This document shows, in pieces, positions 42,101 to 54,100 of a stretch of 64,000 nucleotides of DNA. The translations under genes were made by a program, and so were the position numbers. Source of the stretch: Amphibalanus amphitrite (Eukaryota; Arthropoda; Thecostraca; Balanomorpha; Balanidae); assembly GCF_019059575.1 (NCBI RefSeq), contig NW_024881861.1, positions 1-64,000 on the forward strand, written 5' to 3'. Within the stretch, counting starts at the first letter, position 1. The number at the start of each line of letters is the position of its first letter. The notes beneath the pieces are model-generated. The model saw nothing but the letters and a program-made list of their open reading frames with translations, did not search any database and had not been told where the DNA came from.

Positions 42101-45100
42101 CGGTTCGGAAGTTAGACAGGGGGCAGAATCTGCCCCCCCCCCCCCCCCAGCAGGGCGCGTATGGCTGAATAGCCCAGCGGGGCGCGGGATAGCTGACAGA
42201 ACGCCTACTGGTTGACCTGAGCTGACACACCCGACCCGACCTGGCCGGAATAAATGCAGGACATCATCTGCGATCAAACGTAACACGAAACTCGGATCAT
42301 CACCCTGAAAGCCCGATAGCAGCCTCAAACTCTAAAAAGTTTTAAAACTCTGCCTGGTGGTCGGCATATTTTCCATGAGCGACTACATATACGAGTAAAA
42401 ATAAGGGCACGTTTGCACGAATCAGGTAGTAAGCACAACGAACTGGATCTGCGACGTCCCTTATGGCTGCGCTTCAAGCTTCCGCGGCTCGCCGCCGGCT
42501 TCTTTGAGCGCAATATCCCTAACTTCTAAATCGGATTTATGTTCGCCGTCCGGGCTGTTGGCGGACCAAACTTTCTTCCGAAGAGCGGCAAAATCGATAC
42601 ACCCCAGCGCCGGACTTGCGACGCCACGCTAAGCGATGGATCGGCGCGCAGCTCTGAATGGAGATGCATTGCCTGCTTTTGTGTAGTTGGTGGGAGGCAT
42701 GTGTTATCCTTGGTTTTCAGTGTTCATGTACAAACAGTCGTGAAACAAATGTTGATTACGTTTTACCAGAGCTCGCACACTTCCTGGTGAGACGCCATGT
42801 TACACACCATTAACTTCCACTGGGACTTGGGAGGTTAAAAGTGACAGACCCTGAACTTGGCTCATGCGCCATAGACCACCCATCCTGCAAAAGCGGAGGG
42901 CACCGTGAATGTTTACTCCGCGTTAAAAATTGGGTTTTCCAACATAAGACGTGAAGTTCTTTCCATCCATAAAGCCTGTCTTTGCTTCCATCAGGTCTAG
43001 GAAGACGATCCCCAGAGCTGTCACCACGTCGTTGCTGCAGACATTCTCCTGCATCGGGTTCGTATATTTAGGAGGCCAAAATTCGGAAAAGGGAACTCTG
43101 TGGGATGGACAACTGAATCCTCACGAAAAAGTGTGCCGGGTCATCTGATTCTTCCCATTTTAAGTTACATTTGGCCGCGGCGAATCTCTTACCTTCTCGG
43201 ACGCTAGAGGAGACCGAGCCGAGGTAAGAAGTCTTGCCCATTAGGCGGAGGCAACACTGTTGGCAGGGACCATAGTTGCGACACTCCGCCGCCAGGGGCG
43301 CTGCCACGCGAGTGGCCTTGACATCTCGCATCAGCGGCACGACGGTCCCGCTCTTCGACCGGTGCGCATGCGTACTCCACGATGTAGGGAGTGATTGCGA
43401 AAGGTCGTTGCTATTTCTAGCGACTACAATATCCCCTCCCCAGTGTGGTGGACGACAAAAACTCCGACCTGATGGGCCGTCTGGACCTTTTAAACGTATG
43501 GAGAGCTTCGCCTTCCCGAGGTGGACAGTGTGGGGGAGACCCCAGCCCCAGCGTGGCGAGCGTAAGGGTCAACCGAACGAGGCTCAACACGCCTCTTGGA
43601 GGGGGGCGATCGCCGGTGGCCGACTCGCGCGATCGCCGGTGGCCGACTCGCGCGATCGCCGGTGGCCGACTCGCGCGATCGCCGGTGGCCGACTCGCGCG
43701 ATCGCCGGTGGCCGACTCGCCACCACGTCGTCCGGCGACCCGCCCGAGGTGGCAGCCCGGTGCGGGACACACTCAGCGCTTCATCAAACCTGCAGGCTCA
43801 GAGGCTGCGCGACCGGGCCGCTGCGTCCCCCAGCCCGCTTAACTAAATGAACACCACCTCCCCGCCGCGAGCGCCCTCGGCGGGGGATCGGGTGCCCGTG
43901 GGGGTACGGCCCGAGGGGGTCGCAGCCGAAGGGTAAATAATCGCCGATATCGTCTGAACCGCAAAGCGCGAAGCCGCCTGACCATAGTGTCGTGGAACGC
44001 AGTAGGCCTACGGACCAAGAAGCAGGAGCTCGAACGCTGGCAAGCGCAAAAAAGCGGACGTGGTAGCAATTTAACAAGCCCAGCTGGTGTAGGGTGTTTG
44101 GGTGATGCATACGGCGATGACTTTGCTATTGATTGTGTCGCGTCAGCGGCCGCCGGGTCGGCGTAGACGACGCTATGAAGGCTGGTACCAGACACACCGG
44201 TGCACGTGTATGTAGGGTGTTGTAAGGTGGCGCAAACGGCTTTGCTTTTTATTGTGCCGCGTCAGCGACCTCAAGCGCGAACGGCGCTGTGAAGGTCGGT
44301 ATTCTTGTTTTCGTATGCATGTACTGCACGGTGGTGGTAAATCAGCGAAATGTGTTGCCGTCTAGGCGCAGATGGCGTTTGGCCAGCTGCGAGCCGATGA
44401 TCCGGTGCCAGACGTACAAGAAGTGTTGTGCCCTAGTTTTTGTATGCATGTACAGCGCGATGTCGGTGATTCAGCGAGGGAAAAGAGGCCGGTGTCGTCG
44501 AAACCGTGCGTTGCCATCTCCTGATTGGTTGAGCCTCGGATCGGGTGATGGAGCTCATCCCGAATCGAGCATGTAAACGCAACGAGCAACCGGGAGGAGG
44601 CCTAGGTTAATTCGTGTGGCGAAGGTAAGCGTTAGGGTTAAGAGGCACGGTTTGTAGCTTGTACGAATAAAGTTTTCATTCGGCACACGGCAGTCCTTTA
44701 CCTTGATTTCGGCAATTTGATAAGTGTGAATAAATGGGGGATGCATCCAGTGTCAGAAAAGTGGCCCGTTTCTAAGTTTTCTTGAACTCGGAAGATTTGT
44801 TCTGCGAAAAGTCTTGACTAAAGAAAAACAATTTTTGTTCTGTGAGCAAACGTTCCCTAAACAGATGATTTCTGTGCAACAAAGTACCCATCTATGTCAG
44901 CATTATCAGGCTTGATGGAGCATTTCACAATGGGTCACTTAATAAAAACCCAACTGCCTACCCATTTTGACTGATTTTTCTTCTTCAGCAGATTAAGTCA
45001 TCTCTCTCCAGTCTCCATGGCTACTGAATGAAGACCTGGACTCCTGAATAGAATGCAGTACAAACTACTGACCTACTCCCAAGAACCAGCACCGCCTGCT

Positions 45101-48100
45101 ACTCTTGGTTCACCAGCTGACAGCTGTTGGCAAAACTTTCACTGGTATTAGATTGATAGATATAACTGGTATTTGATCGGCAGCCTGAAGCCCATCAACT
45201 GTGATGTGTTGTGAACAGGTGATCTGTGAATTGTGATCACACAGTGTGTGCATTAACAATTAATCCTGTATTTCATAATACAAATGTTGAAAATTTTGTC
45301 ACCCTTTTAACATCTGGTTCAACACGTATGATATGAATGAAGGACTACACAGCATGCAGGAGCTGGAAATGGGCAATGCCCCAATGGATATGCAAACTTA
45401 ACGTAATCAGGTGAGATAAACCTGAAAAGCTCGATTTCATATCCATATTAGAATGCAGTGCCTACAAAGTAGTGAATGCTTTAAAAAAATTAACTGACAG
45501 ACAACAGCAGTTCAAGTTAATAACGTAGTCAGGTGAGATAAACCTGAAAAGCTTGATTAATTTACACGTACACTGGTCTGAGAAACAACACTACCAAGCT
45601 AGTGAGTAGTAAATGGGCAATGCCCCAAATAGATATGCAAACTTTACGTAGTCAGGTGAGATAAACCTGAAAAGCTCAGCTTGATTAATTTACATGTACA
45701 CTGTTCTGAGACATGACACATATACCAAGCTAGTGAGTAGTACCTAAATGCTATCAGAAAATTATGGGTACTGGATAAGCATATTACCCATAATACATAT
45801 ATCAGCACAACCTATCCCACCTTTAAAATCACATTCTCACACAAATCAAACAAAGGTACCAAACTTGGTACCAAACAAATCACAAAAATAACACGCGAGT
45901 CATGGGAGACGAGTCATAAGCCTTGGCCTTTTGACGTCTAAAACACTGCCATCGCCGCACCAACAAGCTCGCTCCCCGCCCGGCTCCCTTCATAACGCAA
46001 CCGGGCGCAAACTTTTTCTGAGTTCTCGCAGAACATATTTGGTGTTTCCGTGGTGGCAGACTATCCCCTGGTAAAAGTTCCCAATTGCAGTAAAGTATGA
46101 AAAAATGATATCAGTAGATGTAAAAAAGATTTTTCTTTTCAAAAATGTCAAAATTTAGCAATTTTATAACGTGTGATGCCCATATTTTACGATAGTCTGC
46201 GGGGTCGTTCCGTGCCTGCTAAGGTCAGCTTAACTTGGATCGTTTAAGACACCTAGACATCATTCATTGCAAAACAAGGTATGGCTAGAATGGAAATTGA
46301 TTGGAAAAAGTTATAGAATAGTTTTTGTTTCGTAACAATGAGCAAAAAAAAATGCGTATGGGGATAATAAGTGACAGCGTTTTTTGAGGTATCACCTTTT
46401 TGGTGCCGGCATAAGAGAACTTGGACGAATTTATGGCAAAATTTTTGTGAATGATATTAAAATGAACAAAATAAACAGTTATTGTCTTTTTGATGCCCTT
46501 TTCCCATCTGAATTACACAAAAAAATGACTTTTTTATTTTTCTCGAACTCATGGCAGTAAGATATCTTAACTTGTAATAAATCGACCGAAGGCATTATTT
46601 TGTGCTGCATATTATTCATTAAATTTTGTATTAAAATAAATTGAACATCAAAATCGTTTTTGTAATTCGGCAATGAACTTAACTAGCAACAAATACTTTT
46701 TAAAAAATAAATACATTCTCAGACTAGGCAGCGCTGTCTGGCGCGTCTCCCGCGCTTTTACGCGACTGCGCCGTGTTAGTCTCGCAATTTGCGTGAGTTA
46801 TTGTAAAGAAGTATAATTTCGTGGGGAAATTTAAAAGTTAAATGTTTATGTGCAATTTTTCTCGTTTTTTTCATACTCAACAATATGATTTTTGTTTAAA
46901 GGCTGAGATACTGAGACTCATTCGACCTCGACCATCTTCGTTCAAGGAATCTGAGGTGGGATTGTTCATGTCTATTTTTGTAACAAGCTCAGGTAATTGT
47001 AATACTTAACATAAACCATGTGTTTCAGTTTGTCTTAACTTCTCCCCTTCTTGATTATACCTTCACTTCTACCTAGGCTAAGAAAGTGATATCCAAGGGT
47101 AGCTGCTTTCACATTAGTAGCCTTCTGGTGGGTTCAGATTGTTTTCTTGCATTTAGTTATGATATGTTCTTGGATTTCCCTTGTTAGAATTAGGCAAATG
47201 AGGTATGCATCATTATACTTGAGCAATGGCAATGTAGGCTACCTGCCTATTAAGTAGATACAAGATTGCATGGGGATTCATTAAGCAGGCGTCTCACGAG
47301 ATGCCAGATCTGAAACATAATCTAACCTGACCTAACCTTGCCTACTAGCCTACAACCTACAAGCCTAACACCTTCAACCTACATTGCTATCGTAGACAGA
47401 TCTGGCATCTCGTGAGGTGCCTGCGTAATGATTACCATTGCATGTTGGTCATGAGCAGGTGTTTCACTTTGATATGTGCTGCATTTCAACAATCTCTGCC
47501 CATTATGCTAAAAAGAAACTGATATAATGCAGTAGCTTCATTAAAAATTTGGAACCATAGCTAAGTTCCAACTTTGTTCTGCGACCTTTTCAAAATTTTA
47601 GTCTGCGAACTTAGATCCCCAAACCACTTTTCTGACACTGGATGCATCAATAGCGTCTTTCGGTAGGGATATTCTTAGAACGGTGTCGGATTCATTCGGC
47701 GAGGGCACGATACCCACCGTGTATCCCAAAATGGCGGAGTCATTCACCTAAACGCATGCATGCACATTTAGGCTCAATTAGACTAGTGGACAGTGGCCCG
47801 AGCGGCAGACAGGAAAAAGACTGGGAGACGTCCCGGCCCACCACTGCTGTAGAGTATAGAAGACATCTGGAGAGGAGGTAACGAAGGACGTTCAGGACCG
47901 AGCCTAAGCCCACCTTACGCTGGCAGCGAACAAGAAGCCATCCCTCTCGGGTTACCTGACCGCTGCGGTCACCCGCAGGGCGCATGTGAGGAGTGGCGGA
48001 CCCGTCAAGGGCGGAGACGTGGCGCTCTTTGTCCGCGACGGCATCCAGTTCATAACCATTGATCGATCGCCACTCCAGCCACAAGACGACTCCACTGAGT

Positions 48101-51100
48101 GGTGCGCCATCCGGATCTTTCTCCAATCGGACTCAACCGGACACGACTTGTACAAACTCGAGTTATGACATATACAACGTCTGCCGCCAGGGGGCGTCGA
48201 AGTCTAGTTCCTACCAACCTGGCACTCCCATGCCTACGTCACCACGAGGACGCCCGAGGGCATTTACATGTTGAAGATAGGGAAATTGCCATAGTTTAGA
48301 GCCGCCTGGAGGGCAACCTTGAGATAGATGATAGCGTAAATGTGTGCTAATATGATCATCAACATGTTATTTATCCAAATCCAGGGCCAATTAATCGATA
48401 TCTTGTCACGTTTTCCAGTGGTGATGCGCTAACTTTCGTGGTTCTTGGAGCCAATAAGGGTGTTTCATAGTGCGATTCAGCCGCATTATCGACTTTAATG
48501 CCATAAACCGCCACGGAACATATGATTTGCAGCTCCCTGGCGTGATAGCTGCCAGTAGGGCTCCGGAGTCGGAGTCATGAAGTCGGTCGGAGTTGTCAGT
48601 TCTGACCTGAGTCGCCGAGTCGGAGTCAGAGTCGATTTTAAAAGCTGGAGTCTGAGTCAGTCACCGAAATTCGATCCCCTCCGCAGACCTTTCACTTTTC
48701 AGGGTTCCGTAGTCGGAGTTGTACTCGGTCAGAGTCGACAGTTCTGACCAGAGTCAGAGTCAGAGTCGATTTTGAAAGCTAGAGTCGGAGTCGGAGTCAC
48801 CAAAAATCCATTGCCTCCGCAGACCTGCTAGGGCTGTGGAGTCGGAGTCGGTCAGAGCCGACATTTGAAATCAAAGTCAGAGTTGATTTTTGAAAGTCTG
48901 AGTCAGAGTCCGAGTCATCAAGAAACCCATGGACGATCCGCAGTACTATGCAGTAAGGGCGCTGCCGATCGATGCCCTGAATTGCCTAATTTATTAATTG
49001 AATGAATAGATGGCAATTAATTAGATACCTTCTATTATTCATCCCTTGCCACTTGGAGGACTATACTTTCAGTAGAAAAAGACGCATTATTTGTTTGTTT
49101 ATTTATTGACGAATATTTTTTAGCAGTTAGGCATACAGACACAAAACACAATGATAGCACCTCGCTGGTGCAAATTATTGCTAGATAGATGTTGAAATGT
49201 GTTGCCACTTGCCATTGAAGAATCTACTGATTTTCCTGGCGGCTCTCGTTTTCAAGTAACTACTGGTCTTGTAAGATCTCTTGATTGTTCACCGTCTGGC
49301 GTCTAGTCCAAGGTTTTCTGAAAGCTAATCAAACGTTACCATGGCTGCTCTTGATGGCATGGCGCTTGCTGGTTCTGGGTTCTTAAATCTTAATTGGTGG
49401 TTCTTGCGTCTGATCCTGTTGCTTCATGTTCCATCACACATCACATTAAATTTTTAATGGAACAGACACTTCTAGCTTTTATTTCACTATCAGTCGACTT
49501 GCATTCTGTGGCCTGCTGGCCCTTTTATTTCCACGATAGAATCTACCAATTATTGAAAAAGCCTCGGATAAAAAAGCAAGAAAAGTATGTCAAGTTAAAT
49601 AATTGCGACGGTCATAGAAAAACCAGGAAGATATCAAAAAGCCTGTCCATCTCACTTCCCTCACTTCATAACAAAACCACGCAGCAAAACATGCGAAAGA
49701 GTCCTTAGCAACGCCTTAGCAACGCATTTGTCTGAAGTGCGCAATATGTGTCACATCTGGAAAACTTAGTAGCTACTTGATTATTCAACTAGAGTTGGAC
49801 TATATAAGCTAGGCTTTTATACAAAAAATAAGTGTTTGCTTATCGAATTTATAGCAACTGGTTGCCTAACTTCGAAATAATAATTTATTACAGAAAAAGC
49901 TTGTTTGCGACATATTTGTAAAGAAACAACGGAAATTGCTTTGACTCGTACGCTATTCTAGTACATTTTTGGTAGAAAACTTCGTCCAACCTTATGTTTT
50001 AGGGCCTTGTCTGCCGCCCACTGATCCGCCCAGGGGAAGCGGACGAACGAACGGACCACTTCTCACTGGACTCGTTCCCAACCTCGAACCAAGTCATCAG
50101 ACTTCAACGCCCATCACGACTCATGGGACGCATCCTGCGCCGAACCAGACGGACCATGTCTCGTTATCCCTGACTGGATCAATCGGAACGGCTGGGGTGC
50201 TAAGACCGGCGCTGCCACCCGCGACGGCTACGGGCGAGGGCCGTCCACGGCTCCCGATCCAACGGGGGCACACCAGGACATGGCCAGACGCTACACAATG
50301 CACATGGGATACCGGCGAGAACCTCGGTAGCGACCACCTCCCCAAAGTGGTTAACGCGACAGTCACGGGATCGCGCTCCCGCCGGATCCGCAAGGCACGC
50401 TGGGCGTACCACAAGACTAAATGGACGGCGTACATCGAGGAATACGAATTGAAGTTCCTAGCCCCTCCTCGGCCGGACCGGACCACGAATCAGATTGCCC
50501 AGCACCTGGCGGAGACCATGATGAACGCCAGTGCACGTCACATCCCCCGAGGAGCCAAAGCGGACCCCAAACCGTGGGCTGCCGACCCCCAGCTGGCAGC
50601 GGCGGTGGCGGAGCGCCGGAAGACGAAAACAGCTCTACGCCGATCACCCACCGATGAAAACCGCGAGGCCTGATGTGTGGGTTTAAAGGGCGCCCGAACT
50701 TCAAAGGTTATTTACGCCCATCGAGCCAGTTCGCGCCGGGGTGGATGCCGCCGTGTGGGTCGTCTTGACGGTCGACCGCGGGGTCCTCTTGGTTAAGGGC
50801 GTTGCCTTTCTTGCCAGGGTCTCCACCTTATCGTTTCCGGTGGGAGAACAGTGCGAGGGGAACCACTCAAAGTGCACTCGTCCCCCGATTGAGGTCATTT
50901 AGCACAATGCTTGTATGTATGTTGACTAAGCGGTGGCACCAGCGAAACTCGCTCCTCGTAAGCGCATGCTAGCACCGCCATCTTGCCGGTACCAAATGCA
51001 ATCGGGTCATCTGCGGATTAACGCTGACTAGGCGTCCAGCAGCTAATAGGAGCGTCATACCAGAGGTGCAACACGAAAGACACGGCCGGTGGTGGTGTTT

Positions 51101-54100
51101 ACTGTCTGGTCATCTCTCCACCACCTGGTCATCGGGCCCATCGATATATGCGCCCGCTACGCCGTCGGCGATGCATGTGGTGGTCAAACCGTCCATGCAA
51201 TGCCACGTAGCGCACCGAGGGAGTGACGCCAGGCGAAGTGTCGCACCTGGACTCCTAGTAAACTTTTACGCAGACGACTGGCGAGGACCCTGTAGTGTCC
51301 CGAGTCGTCCCCTTCTGGCTGCGAATTGGACTGCCGCTGCCGGGCTGAGCCTAGACACATGCGCGCGCCGGCGCGGCGGACGGAGGCAGATCCGGGGAGC
51401 CGGCAAACGAGTGCATCCGGGGAGCCGGCGAACGGAAGCGCTGACACCGTCGAGTCGGCAGACGGCGGCGGAGGTGGACGACAGAGGAGCCGGAGACGAC
51501 GGAAGAGTCGAATCTGCCGAGCCATCAGACGGCGGTGGAGGCTAGCCGGGGGCCGAGGAACGACGGAGGAGATGGAGCCGTCTCGCCGAAGGAGGACGGC
51601 AGAGGCGAGCCGGCGGGCGGAGGAAGAGACGGTGCTGGTGAGCCAGACTTTGACGGGCTAGCGTCTCAGGCGGAGGCCGGAACGACCGGCCGTCCTGGCA
51701 GCCCACGGCGCCGCGCGCAGCCAGGCACTCCGCGCCAGTCGCAGGGCGCAGGGTGCAGGCGCGGTGCTCGAAGTCGGAAGTGCTTTGCGGTGGTGTAAGT
51801 TTTTTTTTTGCGCTAATGGACAATACGCGCAGGGGCGATGCTTGACAGTGTCTGCCACGGGTAGGCTTGTTTTGTTGTGAGTCATCTGTTTGTATGCAAA
51901 GGGGGTGAGATGTGGTGTCCTGAGCCGTCTCCCCCCCCCCCCCCAGCTGCCACTTGGAGTTTGGATCGCCGCTGGCTCAGTGCCAGAGAGCTGGCACGGG
52001 AGAGGAGATATGCGCCGCGACCAATACAGAGCATGCCATTCCGTACCGTCCTCAGGTCTGGAGTTTCATGGCCGATCGACGCGAGGAACGGATAGGGCAG
52101 ACCCGATCGCATGTTTGCAGCACTTCACCTGGAAGTGACGGCAGGTGAGGTGTCGCAGCAAATATATCCGCTGACCAAAAGTCCCTGGTGCTTTTGGTCA
52201 TCTTGACTGCTGAGTTGGCGGATTTTCGGTGACTTCGACCCAGACTCTGGCTTTCAAAATAAGCACAGACTTCTGTCAGGATTGTCTACTCAGACTCCCA
52301 TTCTCTTCGAAGCCCTAGTACTGACTGTGAATGCTGTATTAATATCGAGCAAACGGTCAACGTCCCTCGGGAACAGTGGCCCTGGTGACCGAGTGCCGAA
52401 CTATGAACCTAACGTAAAGCTTAAGTGAACCTAACGCTAAGCCCTTGCGTCCCTTTGACGTAATGATGACGCCTTAGCCTTAGACCACTGGCCGAAAAAT
52501 GAGCGGTGGCGGTTCGATACTGCTTTCAGCCTGGGTTTAAATTAGCTTGTCCGTCACACTAGTCTTCTCATTGCTCATACCGCGCTCGTCTAGATGCGCC
52601 CGGGGGCGACAGCGGGCCTGCACAAAGTGTGAATTTATTTTTCGACAATGTCTGCGCGAGGGCGGCGGCGAGCCTGGCATTAAGTGATCTTTTTAAAGTC
52701 TGCACGTACTCAACCGGTTGCGCTGCCGAGACCCGCAGCTAGCGTCAGTGTAAACATCCCGACCGGCAGTATAAACACTGAGCCCACGGCACGGGACGAC
52801 TGTGCAGCGTTGGACTCGTATGTGCTACGACTCACCCCTGGCGGGCTTGTAACGCCACGAGGCCACACGTGATGGAAAAGGACTTCCAGGCTTTGCCTCA
52901 TTAATCCCAATTCCCTATATCACAAAAAGTGACTGCATATTGCCCCCTTGATACATTGGCGATACATTGGCGTAAGGCATTGGTAAGCGGCAGCCGTCCC
53001 AAACATGCACGACGATTTGAATTCATCCCAGCTTACCTCATGTTTTCCAGACTGGCTTGTAGCCTCCGTTTTATCTCTGCGTCCTTCGCCTCGAGTGTGC
53101 ACGACTCGTGAGATCTATGTGACGACAGGATGCAGTCACCACATCCCATTTCACGACAGGTGTCGCAGTAGTTGTCATAAACCTACAAATGAGTGTTAGG
53201 TTAGGCACAGCATACAAACTCCCAAAATATGGGCATCGTTGCACATCAATCAATGGGGAACGGATTTAAGCAGGGCTACAAAAACAATTGAGTTCCCTGG
53301 AAAAAATGACAGTGAAATAAGAGCAGATACCCATATTTCGATTCATCCGCATGTAGTACGCCTTGTCCTACGACGCCTCTGATCATCCATATAGTTATCG
53401 GACAGTGCCGTCACTCTAAGCGTCCTGCAATGAATCGTGGTTTTGATGGCAGCAAATATCATAAAAAAAATCACCAGAAGGAATTGTGACCTGGAACTGG
53501 AAGTGGGATTTATTTATCGACGCGTGAAGTTGTGCACGAGTTTTGAAAAAGTAAATCATCATTTCCCAGGTCATTGTGGCCAAATTGTGGCCGTGTGGGA
53601 TGTGAGAGAGCATGATACGGATCGAGTTGGGAATGATGTGTGCTTACTGCTTACGATTGTAACAAAGACGAACAATATTTTATTAGATGTTATTTCGGCT
53701 TTACGATAATCAAATCGAAGAGCTGGCGGCTGGAGACCTGTGTTATCGGCCATTCAATACTTGAGCTTAACTATAAGCATGGTTGTAACCGGAGGGAGTT
53801 CAGTGGAAGCGCTGGCGAGTGACGCTCGCAGCTACAGGACTGGTGGCAGCGGAAGCCAACTGGTTGAAGTTAACTGGAACTGAAGCACTGGCGAGTGACG
53901 CTCGCAGCTACATGGCTGGTCGCGGCGGAAGCCCACTGGTGGAAGTTAACAGGAGGTGCTGGCGAGTGACGCTGCAGCTACAGGACTGCTGCAGGCGGAT
54001 GCCCACTGAAGTTAACTGGAGGTGCTTGGGAGTGACGCGGCTACAGGACTGGTGGCGGCGGATGCCCACTGGTGGCGCTGGCGAGTGACCCTCGCAGCGG

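Larger units (their letters stand above)
44748..47640. mobile_element. hAT-like nonautonomous DNA transposon (2893 bp)
   Basis: The terminal inverted repeats are CAGTGTCAGAAAAGTGG (17 bp perfect). They are flanked by an exact 8-bp duplication GATGCATC (44740-44747 and 47641-47648). The 8-bp duplication and CAGTG termini fit the hAT superfamily; P elements also make 8-bp duplications. No transposase frame was found. The interior is AT-rich with tandem repeats (45365-45745) and a nested hairpin element (47278-47431). Confidence 0.85.
33578..53036 (-). other. 19.5 kb TIF1 intron rich in mobile DNA
   Basis: The intron between the B-box 2 exon and the first coiled-coil exon. Apart from the elements listed separately, it holds ordinary AT-rich sequence with no credible exons: 33600-34870 (a C-rich patch at 33860-34020), 36800-37450 (a CT-rich tract 37080-37210 and a CpG-rich patch 37210-37400), 42300-43400, 48200-49990 (apart from 48557-48930) and 50900-52650 (a CGG-rich degenerate tract 51360-51790). 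It makes up nearly two thirds of the gene's length. Confidence 0.85.

Noticed and set aside
51066-51545. Plus-strand frame containing the word YADD, suggesting a reverse transcriptase
   Set aside because: No other RT block is found around it in any frame; four residues in a GC-rich low-complexity frame are not sufficient.
52400-52540. tRNA-like or SINE-like A/B-box words (GGTTCGATAC and TGGTCTAAGGCTAAGG)
   Set aside because: The two boxes lie on opposite strands with wrong spacing and no cloverleaf can be drawn; not called as tRNA or SINE.
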